From assembly GCA_025964575.1 (NCBI GenBank), contig JAOPYO010000471.1, positions 1-64,000 of the forward strand: DNA of 64,000 bases. The letters are read 5' to 3'. The DNA comes from Actinomycetes bacterium. GTDB taxonomy: Bacteria > Actinomycetota > Actinomycetes > Streptosporangiales > Streptosporangiaceae. Both the position numbers and the translations under genes were made by a program. The notes below the pieces were generated by a model. That model did no database searches. It was not told the DNA's origin and saw only the letters and a program-made list of their open reading frames with translations. Below are positions 51,098 to 58,653 of the stretch, piece after piece (the stretch's first letter is position 1; the number at the start of each line of letters is the position of its first letter).

Positions 51098-51715
51098 GTG
51101 TCGCGTCGTCTTGTCAACGTCACGCTGGACAATCTCGACGACCTCCCTCGTCGCTGCCGTCGCTGCGTCTTCTGGGAACTCGACCCGGTCAGCCGGGGGC
51201 GCGCTGAGGAGGTCGGGGATCCCGCGCTCGAGAAGGAGGCGTGGATCTCCTCCACGCTTCTGGAGTGGGGCAGCTGCGGCAAGATCGTCTATGTCGACGG
51301 GGTTCCGGCCGGTTTCGTGCTGTACGCGCCGCCGCTCTATGTGCCGCGCTCGGTGGCCTTCCCGACCAGTCCGGTGAGCGCCGACGCCGTACTCCTGATG
51401 ACCGCTCACGTGTTGCCCGAGTTCACCGGCGGCGGACTCGCCCGGATGCTGGTCCAGGGCGTGGCCAAGGACCTCACCCGCCGGGGTGTCAAGGCGATCG
51501 AGGCCTTCGGCGACCTCAAGGGGGAAGAGGGCAGTTGTCTGGTGCCCGCCGACTACCTGCTGTCGGTCGGTTTCAAGACCGTGCGGCCACATCATCGCTT
51601 CCCGCGGCTCCGGCTCGAGCTCAAGACGGCCCTGTCCTGGCGTGAGGACGTCGAGGTGGCCCTGGAACGCCTCCTCGGCTCCATGTCACCCGAAGGCGCC
51701 CTCCGTCCTGTCTGA
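51098..51715 (+). CDS. GNAT-like N-acetyltransferase of the trx/ori region
   Basis: A 205-residue protein: RRLVNVTLDNLDDLPRRCRRCVFWELDP at the start, then a GNAT-like core (GKIVYVDGVPAGFVLYAPP; LMTAHVLPEFTGGGLARMLVQGVAKDLTRRGVKAIEAFG). GGGLARML is in the acetyl-CoA loop position, although shorter than the classic Q/RxxGxG/A. I prefer GTG 51098, which has AGAAGGG nine bases upstream. ATG 51005 would add 31 residues, but that stretch has low GC at third codon positions and looks non-coding. In relatives a similar gene sits between thioredoxin and parB. The last 110 bp, including the stop, are repeated immediately downstream. Confidence 0.8.
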   Translation: MSRRLVNVTLDNLDDLPRRCRRCVFWELDPVSRGRAEEVGDPALEKEAWISSTLLEWGSCGKIVYVDGVPAGFVLYAPPLYVPRSVAFPTSPVSADAVLLMTAHVLPEFTGGGLARMLVQGVAKDLTRRGVKAIEAFGDLKGEEGSCLVPADYLLSVGFKTVRPHHRFPRLRLELKTALSWREDVEVALERLLGSMSPEGALRPV

Positions 51716-51827
51716 GCGGCTCCGGCTCGAGCTCAAGTCCGCCCTGTCCTGGCGTGAGGACGTCCAGGTGGCCCTGGAACGGCTCCTTGCTCCCACGCCA
51801 CCGGAAGGCGCCCTCCGTCCCGTCTGA
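51604..51827 (+). repeat. Tandem duplication of the GNAT gene 3' end (2 x 112 bp)
   Basis: Copy 1, 51604-51715, is the end of the gene. Copy 2, 51716-51827, follows at once and again ends in TGA. Copies differ at roughly a tenth of positions, yet copy 2 still encodes RLRLELKSALSWREDVQ and ends in EGALRPV. The unit is 112 bp, not a multiple of three, so copy 2 lies out of frame after the first stop and is probably not translated. Confidence 0.9.
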
Positions 51828-51866
51828 GTGCATCTGAGCGCCGGACGCGGTTGGGGTGGAAGCACG

Positions 51867-51897
51867 ACGGCCCCGCACCACAGAGGTACGGGGCCGT
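51867..51897. terminator. Bidirectional hairpin between the GNAT gene and trxA
   Basis: ACGGCCCCG and CGGGGCCGT form a perfect 9-bp stem around 13 bases, between the convergent GNAT and trxA genes. Confidence 0.7.
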
Positions 51898-51928
51898 ACG
51901 GAACAGCGCGGGAGACGCTGGCTTCGCG

Positions 51929-52252
51929 CTACAGGTAGTCGGCGAGTTCGCGGAGCATGGCGGCCTTGGGCTTGGCGCCCATGATCTGCTTGACCACTTC
52001 GCCGTCCTTGTAGATGTTCATCGTGGGGATCTGCATGATGTCGTAGTCACGCGGCACGTTCGGGTTCTCGTCGATGTTCAGCTTGACGATCTCGATCTTG
52101 TCGCCGTGGTCACGGGCGATCTCCTCGAGGATCGGAGCGACCATCCGGCACGGCCCGCACCACTCGGCCCAGAAGTCGACGAGCACGGGCTTGTCGCTCT
52201 TCAGGACTTCGATCTCGAAGTCGGCGTCGGTCACGGTCTTGAGCGCGCCCAA
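51929..52252 (-). CDS. trxA: Thioredoxin
   Basis: A small dithiol redox protein reduced by the TrxB encoded just upstream. The active site WCGPC is in LVDFWAEWCGPCRMVAPI, with the cis-Pro in QIPTMNIYKDGE. The start is taken as TTG 52252: AAGGAG lies six bases before it, and the resulting 107-residue protein, beginning GALKTVTDADFE, matches usual thioredoxins. ATG 52279 overlaps the trxB stop (TGATG), which could allow coupled translation of nine more residues (TLSLKENPL). I favour TTG but cannot exclude ATG. Confidence 0.95.
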   Translation of the reverse strand: MGALKTVTDADFEIEVLKSDKPVLVDFWAEWCGPCRMVAPILEEIARDHGDKIEIVKLNIDENPNVPRDYDIMQIPTMNIYKDGEVVKQIMGAKPKAAMLRELADYL

Positions 52253-52278
52253 GGGATTCTCCTTCAGTGAGAGGGTCA

Positions 52279-53238
52279 TCAGACCTGGTGGTGGATGAGC
52301 TTCGCGGCACCGGTGTCCTGTAGCCAGTGCTCTGCGTCGAGGGCGGCAGAGCTGCCGGTGCCGGCGGCGGTGACGGCCTGGCGATAGATGTGATCCACCA
52401 CGTCCCCACAGGCGAACACACCGTCGATCTTGGTCTTGGTGGTCGGAGCCTCGACGATGAGGTAGCCGTTCTCGTCGATGTCGAGCTGGCCGCGGAACAG
52501 TTCGCTGCGCGGGTCATGGCCGATGGCGACGAACAGCCCGGTCACCTCGAGGGTGCGCTCCTCGCCGGTCTGTGTGTCGCTGAGTCGTACGCCGGTCAGC
52601 TTGTCGTCGCCGAGGATCTCGGCGACCTCGCTGTTCCAGGCAAACTTGATCTTGTCGTTGGCGAACGCGCGGTCCTGCATGATCTTCGTGGCGCGCAGCT
52701 GGTCACGGCGGTGCACGATGGTCACCGACCTGGCGAACCGGCTGAGGAACATTGCCTCCTCCACGGCGGTGTCGCCCCCGCCGACCACGGCGACGTCCTG
52801 GTCACGGAAGAAGAAGGCGTCGCAGGTGGCGCACCAGGAGACACCGCGGCCAGAGAGCCGCTTCTCGTTCTCCAGACCGAGTTCGCGGTAGCTGGAACCG
52901 GTCGCGACGATGACGGTCTTGGCCCGGAAAACGTCCTCCCCGACCTTGACGATCTTGGGGTCGACAGTGAGATCGACCTCGGTGACGTCGTCGCTGATGA
53001 GCTCGGCGCCAAAACGCTCCGCCTGCTTGCGCATGTTGTCCATCAGCTCGGGGCCCAAGATCCCGTCGGGGAAACCGGGGAAGTTCTCGACTTCGGTGGT
53101 GTTCATCAACGCACCGCCTGCGGTCACCGAACCCTCGAATACCAGCGGCTTCAGGTCACCACGGGCCGCGTAGACCGCCGCGGTATAGCCCGCGGGGCCA
53201 GACCCGATGATGATCACGTTCCGGACGTCGTCGCTCAC
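52279..53238 (-). CDS. trxB: Thioredoxin reductase
   Basis: A 319-residue FAD- and NADPH-dependent flavoprotein that reduces thioredoxin. The FAD motif is [17 protein letters not shown] near the start, the redox pair is CATC in [11 protein letters not shown], the NADPH motif is [17 protein letters not shown] with HRRDQLRA, and the C-terminal FAD segment is [23 protein letters not shown]. It starts at GTG 53238, with AGGAG five to six bases upstream. It forms an operon with trxA. The upstream frame to 53391 comes from repeat-like DNA and is not coding. Confidence 0.97.
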   Translation of the reverse strand: MSDDVRNVIIIGSGPAGYTAAVYAARGDLKPLVFEGSVTAGGALMNTTEVENFPGFPDGILGPELMDNMRKQAERFGAELISDDVTEVDLTVDPKIVKVGEDVFRAKTVIVATGSSYRELGLENEKRLSGRGVSWCATCDAFFFRDQDVAVVGGGDTAVEEAMFLSRFARSVTIVHRRDQLRATKIMQDRAFANDKIKFAWNSEVAEILGDDKLTGVRLSDTQTGEERTLEVTGLFVAIGHDPRSELFRGQLDIDENGYLIVEAPTTKTKIDGVFACGDVVDHIYRQAVTAAGTGSSAALDAEHWLQDTGAAKLIHHQV

Positions 53239-53254
53239 TGTCTCTCCTGTTCGC

Positions 53255-53346
53255 TTACCTACGGCGCGCCTTGAGACGCCGGTTTCCCACGTCGCTCGTT
53301 CCGCGCTCTTCAGCCAGCCATCGCAGCGCGCCTTCGGCTCGCTCAC
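53255..53346. repeat. Intergenic repeat element, copy 2
   Basis: On the minus strand it reads TGAGCGAGCCGAAGGCGCGC, then GATGGCTGGCTGAAGAGCGCGG, broadly matching the element at 49504-49671 (TGAGCGAGCCGGAGGAGCGC and GGCTGGACTGAGGAGCGCG). Both copies begin at the same motif and sit in intergenic DNA upstream of leftward genes. Confidence 0.45.
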
Positions 53347-53457
53347 GGTGCTTCTGCTGATCGGCCTCGGATGGGGAAACCATCCCCGCAATCTGGGTCA
53401 ACCGATCCTAGGGGCCTGGGATTCCCGGCCGTGCCAACCAGCCTTCTCAGGATAGGA

Positions 53458-53491
53458 AAACGGGGGCGTCCCGGCTGGAACGCCCCCGTTT
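53458..53491 (-). terminator. Rho-independent-type terminator of the sigM operon
   Basis: AAACGGGGGCGT and ACGCCCCCGTTT form a perfect 12-bp stem with a 10-base loop, followed on the minus strand by TTTT. It lies 33 bp beyond the anti-sigma stop. Confidence 0.85.
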
Positions 53492-53524
53492 CGCAGGCCT
53501 GAGAACCTGTCCTGCCCGCGCGTC

Positions 53525-54310
53525 CTAGTTGTCGGCGGCCTGGGTGTGCGTGATGACGTCGGGGGTCGTTGTCGAGCACTTCGGCCCCACGACCCACACG
53601 TCCAGCACGTGGGGACCGTTGCCGCGCAGCACGATCACCATGGCGTCCTGACCGTTGTAGCGTGCGCGGTCCACCAGGACCGGATCCTCGCCCTTGGCGA
53701 TCTGCACCACACACTCTTCCAGCCCCACAGCCGACACAGCGGTGGGGCTGCCCGTGGACTTGAGCACCGTGCCGACCTGGCTGCTCAGCGTGGCGCCCTT
53801 GTAGTCGGTGCCACTGGCGATGAGCCGGTAGCTGCCCGAGGCCGGAGCCCGCTGCCCCGCCGCGAACTTTTGCGGTGCCGACGAAGCCGCCCTGTCTGCG
53901 GAGGAGTCCTCGGGGTTCTGCGCTGCCTGAGACTTGGTGTAGTCCGGCGACATGGACGAATGCAGCAGTTCCCTGCCGACCAGAGCACCGCCGCCGACCG
54001 CGACCAACGCGGCCGCCGCCGCGGACAGTAGTTGCAGATTCCGCCGCCGGCGTGGCCGCCCGCTTACGGCGGTCGGCGAACGTGATGCTTCGGCCGCGAT
54101 CGCGGCGTCGATTCGCTCCGCCAGTTCTATGGGTAGTGGCGGCACGGGTGCGTCAGCGAGCAACTGGGACACGTCGGCAAGGTCGGCCGATCGGTCCAGG
54201 CATTCAGTGCAGTCCACCAGGTGGTCGTTGGCGGAGGCGGCCTGCTCATCGTCGAGCAGACCCTCGGCCAGATCCGCCAGGGTCTCGTAGTCAAGGTGTG
54301 CAGTCTTCAC
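53525..54310 (-). CDS. Zinc-binding anti-sigma factor, cognate of SigM
   Basis: A 261-residue membrane protein. The start GTG 54310 overlaps the sigM stop, with AAAGGAGGT upstream. The N-terminal anti-sigma domain (YETLADLAEGLLDDEQAASANDHLVDCTECLDR) holds the ZAS signature His-x3-Cys-x2-Cys. One membrane helix lies at about 92-112 (LLSAAAAALVAVGGGALVG). The external C-terminal domain contains a single Cys in each of two places (LEECVVQI; VGPKCSTT). Corresponds in position to RsmA of mycobacteria, which holds SigM inactive. Length is greater than RsmA because of the external domain. Confidence 0.88.
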   Translation of the reverse strand: MKTAHLDYETLADLAEGLLDDEQAASANDHLVDCTECLDRSADLADVSQLLADAPVPPLPIELAERIDAAIAAEASRSPTAVSGRPRRRRNLQLLSAAAAALVAVGGGALVGRELLHSSMSPDYTKSQAAQNPEDSSADRAASSAPQKFAAGQRAPASGSYRLIASGTDYKGATLSSQVGTVLKSTGSPTAVSAVGLEECVVQIAKGEDPVLVDRARYNGQDAMVIVLRGNGPHVLDVWVVGPKCSTTTPDVITHTQAADN

Positions 54311-54936
54311 TGGGTAGTGCCACCTCCTTTCTCCGTTCCGACGTTCTCGCCGTCCCGCCGGTTCCGAAGATGACCGAGAAGTGGCACAAGACGTGCCCGG
54401 CCACGTGCACAACGGCTCTTGATCGTGCCTGAGGGGACCTCGAGGACCTTGGCCGCGTCGTCCACCGAGTAGCCCATCATGTCCACCAGTATCAGCGCTG
54501 CCCGCTGCTCATAGGGGATCTGCTGAAGCGCCGCGGACACGTCCAAGGCGGTCTCGTGGGCGCTGGTGGGATCGGCGCCCTTGGGCGCGATGGCGTCGAA
54601 CGTGGCGTCGTCCCCCATCGACATGACCGGCCGGAGCGTACGGCGGCGTAGCCGATCCAGGCAGGCGTTGACGACGATGCGGTGCAGCCAGGTGGTGACG
54701 GCGGCGTCGCCGCGGAACCGTCCAGCCGCCCGGTAGGCCGACAGAAAGGCATCCTGCAGCGCGTCCGCGGCCTCCTCCTGGTCGCCGAGTGTGCGCATGG
54801 CGACCGCCCACATTCGGTCCCGATGCCGCTGCACGAGTTCGCCGAAGGCATGCTCGTCACCTGCGACATGTTGGGCGAGCAGTTCCTTGTCCGGAACCAC
54901 GTAGGTCTTCCGACCGCTCACGAACGCCACTTTCAC
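54307..54936 (-). CDS. sigM: ECF RNA polymerase sigma factor SigM
   Basis: A 209-residue ECF sigma factor. Region 2: DEHAFGELVQRHRDRMWAVAMRTLGDQEEAADALQDAFLSAYRAAGRFRGDAAVTTWLHRIVVNACLDRLRRR. Region 4: LQQIPYEQRAALILVDMMGYSVDDAAKVLEVPSGTIKSRCARGRARL, each given here in overlapping short parts of the protein (about residues 28-100 and 138-184). Starts at GTG 54936, with a GTG eight codons on as alternative. Its setting before a ZAS anti-sigma gene and trxB/trxA matches sigM of M. tuberculosis (Rv3911-Rv3914), so the name rests on synteny as well as family. Confidence 0.92.
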   Translation of the reverse strand: MKVAFVSGRKTYVVPDKELLAQHVAGDEHAFGELVQRHRDRMWAVAMRTLGDQEEAADALQDAFLSAYRAAGRFRGDAAVTTWLHRIVVNACLDRLRRRTLRPVMSMGDDATFDAIAPKGADPTSAHETALDVSAALQQIPYEQRAALILVDMMGYSVDDAAKVLEVPSGTIKSRCARGRARLVPLLGHLRNRRDGENVGTEKGGGTTQ

Positions 54937-55026
54937 CAGCTCACAGCGCTGTGGGAGATGCGCTCAGGGGGGACTGACTGGAGACATTGATGAACGGCAC
55001 GATACCCGTTCATGGAACTGATTATT

Positions 55027-56619
55027 TTAGCTGGCCTGACCATAGACCGTGACATCGCGGATTTGTGCCTTGAAACCCGCAGGAGCCGGTGTGTCGAACC
55101 ACAGGAGGACGTACTGGCCGGCAGTTTCCTTGTCGTTACGCAGCTCGACGGTCCCGGAGGCGTCGGTCCGTTTGTCGGCGATGCGCAGCGAGCCGGGGGT
55201 CCGGCCATCGCCGAGCCGCAGCTCCAAGGTGGCGCCACCCCGGCCTGCCAGCACGACCTTGACCCGGCTGACCTTGACGGACTTACCCATGTCGAGCAGG
55301 ACGCCCAAGCCCTTCTCATAGTTGCCGAAGTCGGCGCTGCTATAGCTCTGAGAACTCCAGATCGTTGACGGATGGCCGTCGAAGACCGCACTCGCACCCT
55401 TCCCCACCGACGTATCTCCATGACCGGGGCGAGGGTCGTCCAGACCGGAAGCACTCTGGACGGTCAGCTTGACGTCGCTCTTCTTGGGGGTCGTAGGCGC
55501 AACCGAGACCGTCGGGCCGACCTTCTTGGCCTGGCTGTCATGGCCCTGGGCGAGCTGCCAGCCGACGATGCCGATGACCAGGGCTGCCAGGCCTGCCGCC
55601 ACCCCGATGAGGGGGCGTTTGCCGATCTTCCCTGTGCCGGTGCCACTCGGGCCGATCTCACTGACCGCACCGTAACCAGAGTCACCCGCACCGTAACCGG
55701 AGTCGTACGACGGCGTCGGCTGGGGCCGGACGGGGGGCGCGGGAAGAGGTGCGGGGGCAGGCATGGGCATGGCCCGGGTCCGCTGTGAGCTTGGGGGGGC
55801 CGGGCGCTGTGCGACAGAAGGGGGCGGGCCCTGGGGATATCCGGCGAACAGCGGCAGGGGGATGCGCGGTACGCCGGACAGAGCCTCCGCCAGTTGCGCA
55901 GGGCTGGTGAGCGGCGGCTCTTGACTAGAAATGCCCAGGGAACGGCAGGTGATCCGGTCGAGCGCCTGCGGAACGCCCGCACGGAGCTGATGTGGCGCGT
56001 ACGGCACCCCGTCGTTCATCGGCGCGGCGGGCAGCTTGCAGGTCGCGGTGCCCGGCCAGTACGCGGTGAGGGCCAGGTACAGCATCTGAGCGAGGCCCTG
56101 GGTGTCTGTCAATGCTGGGCTGTCGACGGTGGTGCCCGTCAGCGCGGCGTCCACCCCGAGCCCGAGGATCTTGACGGTGTTACCAGTGGTCCACAGCAGG
56201 TCGCGGGGGGTCAGCCGCAGATGGGCGAGTCCAGACGTGTGCGCGGCGGCGATCGCCTCGGATGCCTCGCCGAGCAGGGTCGCGGCGCGGCCGGGCTCCA
56301 TTGGGCCACCGGTGGAGATCATGTTCTCGAGGGTCTCGCCGACCACCCACTCGCTGACGACGTACGCGAGCTCACCGCTGTCGTCGGCGTCGAAGACCTG
56401 GGTGAGCCGGGGGTCGGTCAGTCGGCTGGCGGAACGGGCCGCCATGACCACCTTGGCGATGAGTGGGAAGTCCGGCTCGAAGGTGCGGACGGCGACGGCG
56501 CGGGCGAGGATCTCGTCGGTGGCCTTCCACAGCGAGGAACCACCGGATTGATGGACCCGCTCCTCGAGCCGATAACGTCGGGCGAGGCGGGTTCCGGGTT
56601 CTATGAAAGACGTGCTCAC
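55027..56619 (-). CDS. MviN-associated pseudokinase with extracytoplasmic C-terminal domain
   Basis: A 530-residue protein. The N-terminal 250 residues are kinase-like (RYRLEERVHQSGGSSLWKATDE) but lack catalytic residues. The ATP Lys position is Arg (AVAVRTFEPD), the HRD loop reads LAHLRLTPRDLLW without the catalytic Asp, and DFG is replaced by LGLGVD. A Pro-rich linker (about 255-320) leads to one membrane helix (about 327-347, LIGVAAGLAALVIGIVGWQLA). The outside domain resembles an F5/8 C/discoidin-type beta sandwich (FDGHPSTIWSSQSYSSADF). In M. tuberculosis this pseudokinase is fused to MurJ (Rv3910) and recruits FhaA; here it is a separate gene after murJ. Confidence 0.87.
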   Translation of the reverse strand: MSTSFIEPGTRLARRYRLEERVHQSGGSSLWKATDEILARAVAVRTFEPDFPLIAKVVMAARSASRLTDPRLTQVFDADDSGELAYVVSEWVVGETLENMISTGGPMEPGRAATLLGEASEAIAAAHTSGLAHLRLTPRDLLWTTGNTVKILGLGVDAALTGTTVDSPALTDTQGLAQMLYLALTAYWPGTATCKLPAAPMNDGVPYAPHQLRAGVPQALDRITCRSLGISSQEPPLTSPAQLAEALSGVPRIPLPLFAGYPQGPPPSVAQRPAPPSSQRTRAMPMPAPAPLPAPPVRPQPTPSYDSGYGAGDSGYGAVSEIGPSGTGTGKIGKRPLIGVAAGLAALVIGIVGWQLAQGHDSQAKKVGPTVSVAPTTPKKSDVKLTVQSASGLDDPRPGHGDTSVGKGASAVFDGHPSTIWSSQSYSSADFGNYEKGLGVLLDMGKSVKVSRVKVVLAGRGGATLELRLGDGRTPGSLRIADKRTDASGTVELRNDKETAGQYVLLWFDTPAPAGFKAQIRDVTVYGQAS

Positions 56620-56973
56620 GGCATCGTCCTAGGCAAGTCGTCGAGTCCCATTATCAGGTGGCGTGGCAGCTGCGCCTCCGACCCTCCTCTTCGGGTATCT
56701 GCGCCTCCGACGCAACCCCCTTGTGGGTATCTGCGCCTCCGGCTCAATCCCCTTATGGGAATCTGCGCCTTCCATGCAACCCCCTTGTGGGTATTTGCAC
56801 CTCTGACGCAACCCCCTTCCGGGTACTTGCGCCTCCGACACGGTTCCCTCGTTTTTGCGGTCCTCGGGGTGTCGTCCGGCAAGCGGTGGCTCCCAACATG
56901 CTAGTGCCTTGTCTCTATATGTTGGTCGGGTTATCGCCCTGCGTGTTCCGGACGTCTCGAATGCGGCGAAGAT
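56620..56973. other. 354-bp intergenic region with tandem repeats between murJ and the pseudokinase gene
   Basis: The middle of the region (56671-56860) is a six-copy tandem repeat; the remainder next to the murJ stop (56890-56973) shows no gene. No strong terminator hairpin was found. The pseudokinase gene may be transcribed from here or by read-through from murJ. Confidence 0.6.
56671..56860. repeat. Six-copy tandem repeat, 32-bp unit
   Basis: The unit starts TGCGCCTCCGACGCAACCCC and ends TTGTGGGTATC. Copies begin at 56671, 56700, 56732, 56764, 56796 and 56828: 32-bp spacing four times, 29 once. Copies share about 75-90 percent of positions; the first and last are most diverged. There are no unique spacers. 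Confidence 0.9.
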
Positions 56974-58653
56974 CTATCCGCGTCCCGGCAGTAGGCGTCG
57001 GGTGAGAGTGCTGATCATCGTCTCGACCTCGCTCACCCGCAGCAGCTTGGCGGCGACCAGGTAAAGGACCCCGCCGACGAGGCTCCCGACTACCAGCGCG
57101 GTCAGGGCAGGCAGCGCACCGGAACCCATCCAGCGCTCGACGCTCAGGTGCACCGCGTAGGCGAAGATCGCGGTCGGCGTCGCGGCGAGCAGCAGTTTGA
57201 GGTTCGTGGTGATGATCCGCTTCCCGTCCAGGCCGTCCAGCCGGAGCCGCAGGATGGTCCAGCAGAGCACCACTCCCACGGCCTGGGCGACGACGAAGCC
57301 GAAGGCCAGCCCGGTCACGATCCACTTGGTGTCGAGGGTGTTGAACAGCGTGAAGCTGACCACGACGTTCGCGCCCACCGTGGCGAAGGCGATGAACGCG
57401 GTGGTCTTGGTGTCCCGGTAGGCGTAGAAGACCCGCAGCATCAGCTGGAAGGTCGAGAACGGCAGCAGCGCGATCGCGAACATCTGCATGACGTGCCCGA
57501 TCACCTGCGCGCCGGCCAGGCTGGTGTGGCCATGAGCGAAGAGCACGGTGGCCATCTCCACCCCGAAGACGACCATCAGCACCGCCGCGGGAACCATGAT
57601 CACTGAAGACAGCCGGAGGCCGGAGGAGAAATCATCCTTGACCAGGTCCCCGCGATCGTCGGAGGCATGCTCGCTCATCCGGGGCAGGAGTGCCGTGATC
57701 ACCGACACCGCGACGATCGCGTAGGGCAGTTGGAACATCTGATAGGCCGTGAAGTACGGGGTGAAGCCGTAGCCGCCGGACAGATGCTCAGTCGTGGCCC
57801 TGTCTCCAGCGCTGTTGGCCAGCGCGGTCGTGACGGCGAACCCGATCTGGGTGGCGATGACGTACACCAGGGTCCAGCCGGCCATTTGCCCGATTCCGCT
57901 GAGTTCACCCTTGCGGAAGTCGAACCGGGGCCGCCACTTGAACCCCACCGCCCGCAGTGACGGCCAGAGCGCGACGGTCTGCAGCACGATGCCGCCGGTG
58001 GTGCCGATCGCGAGGAGCAGCTTCTCCGCGTTCGTGATCGTGTCCGGGGTGGGCGTCCCGGTGCTGATCACCATGAAGATGCCGCCGATGACGATGACCA
58101 CGATGTTGTTGAGCACCGGAGCCCACATAGGGGCGCCGAAGCGGCCACGCGTGTTGAGGATCGCGCCGGCGAAGGCTCCGATCCCGTAGAAGAAGATCTG
58201 TGGCAGGAAGAAGAGAGCGAACAGCACCGCCAGATCGCGCTTGGGGCCCTCGAAGCTGTTCCCGTAGATACTGATGAGCACGGGCGCCAGCGCGACGGCC
58301 ACGATCGTCAACAACGCCAGGAAGACCACGGCGGCGCTGAAGAGCCGCTGTTCGTACTCCTCGCCGTACTTCCGGTTTTGCTCTCGGGCACGCACGATCA
58401 GCGGCACGATCACGCTGGTGAGGATGCCGCCGAGCAGCAGGTCATAGACGATATTGGGCACCGTGTTGGCGGTGTTGTAGACATCGCCGAGGCCGACGGT
58501 GCCGAGGGCGACCACCAGGATCAGGCTGCGCAGGAAGCCGGTGAGCCGGGAGGCGATCGTGCCCAGCGCCATGACGGCGCCCGAGCGCAGCAGGCTGGAC
58601 GAACCCTCAGCCGGCTCCGCCGCCGGTTCCTGGGTTTCCGGCTGCTGCGTCAT
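56974..58653 (-). CDS. murJ: Lipid II flippase MurJ (MviN)
   Basis: A 559-residue MOP-superfamily membrane protein that flips lipid II for peptidoglycan synthesis. It has about 14 hydrophobic helices. Motifs are SGAVMALGTIASRLTGFLRSLILVVALG, DVYNTANTVPNIVYDLLLGGILTSVIVPLIV (the conserved first-helix pair with Asn-x-x-Pro-Asn) and FALFFLPQIFFYGIGAFAGAILNTRGRF. ATG 58653 has GGAGG six bases upstream and lies 47 bases inside the DUF6049 gene; a longer frame from 58704 is less likely. The C-terminus ends after the last helices with LLPGRG, so it lacks the fused pseudokinase seen in mycobacteria. Confidence 0.95.
   Translation of the reverse strand: MTQQPETQEPAAEPAEGSSSLLRSGAVMALGTIASRLTGFLRSLILVVALGTVGLGDVYNTANTVPNIVYDLLLGGILTSVIVPLIVRAREQNRKYGEEYEQRLFSAAVVFLALLTIVAVALAPVLISIYGNSFEGPKRDLAVLFALFFLPQIFFYGIGAFAGAILNTRGRFGAPMWAPVLNNIVVIVIGGIFMVISTGTPTPDTITNAEKLLLAIGTTGGIVLQTVALWPSLRAVGFKWRPRFDFRKGELSGIGQMAGWTLVYVIATQIGFAVTTALANSAGDRATTEHLSGGYGFTPYFTAYQMFQLPYAIVAVSVITALLPRMSEHASDDRGDLVKDDFSSGLRLSSVIMVPAAVLMVVFGVEMATVLFAHGHTSLAGAQVIGHVMQMFAIALLPFSTFQLMLRVFYAYRDTKTTAFIAFATVGANVVVSFTLFNTLDTKWIVTGLAFGFVVAQAVGVVLCWTILRLRLDGLDGKRIITTNLKLLLAATPTAIFAYAVHLSVERWMGSGALPALTALVVGSLVGGVLYLVAAKLLRVSEVETMISTLTRRLLPGRG

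Larger units (their letters stand above)
53239..53524. other. Intergenic region between trxB and the anti-sigma gene
   Basis: It holds the second copy of the GAGCG-rich repeat (about 53255-53346) just upstream of trxB and the terminator hairpin of the sigM operon (53458-53491). The trxB promoter must lie here, but none could be fixed. Confidence 0.5.

Noticed and set aside
56671-56860. CRISPR array
   Set aside because: The repeats are contiguous with no unique spacers, and no cas gene lies nearby.
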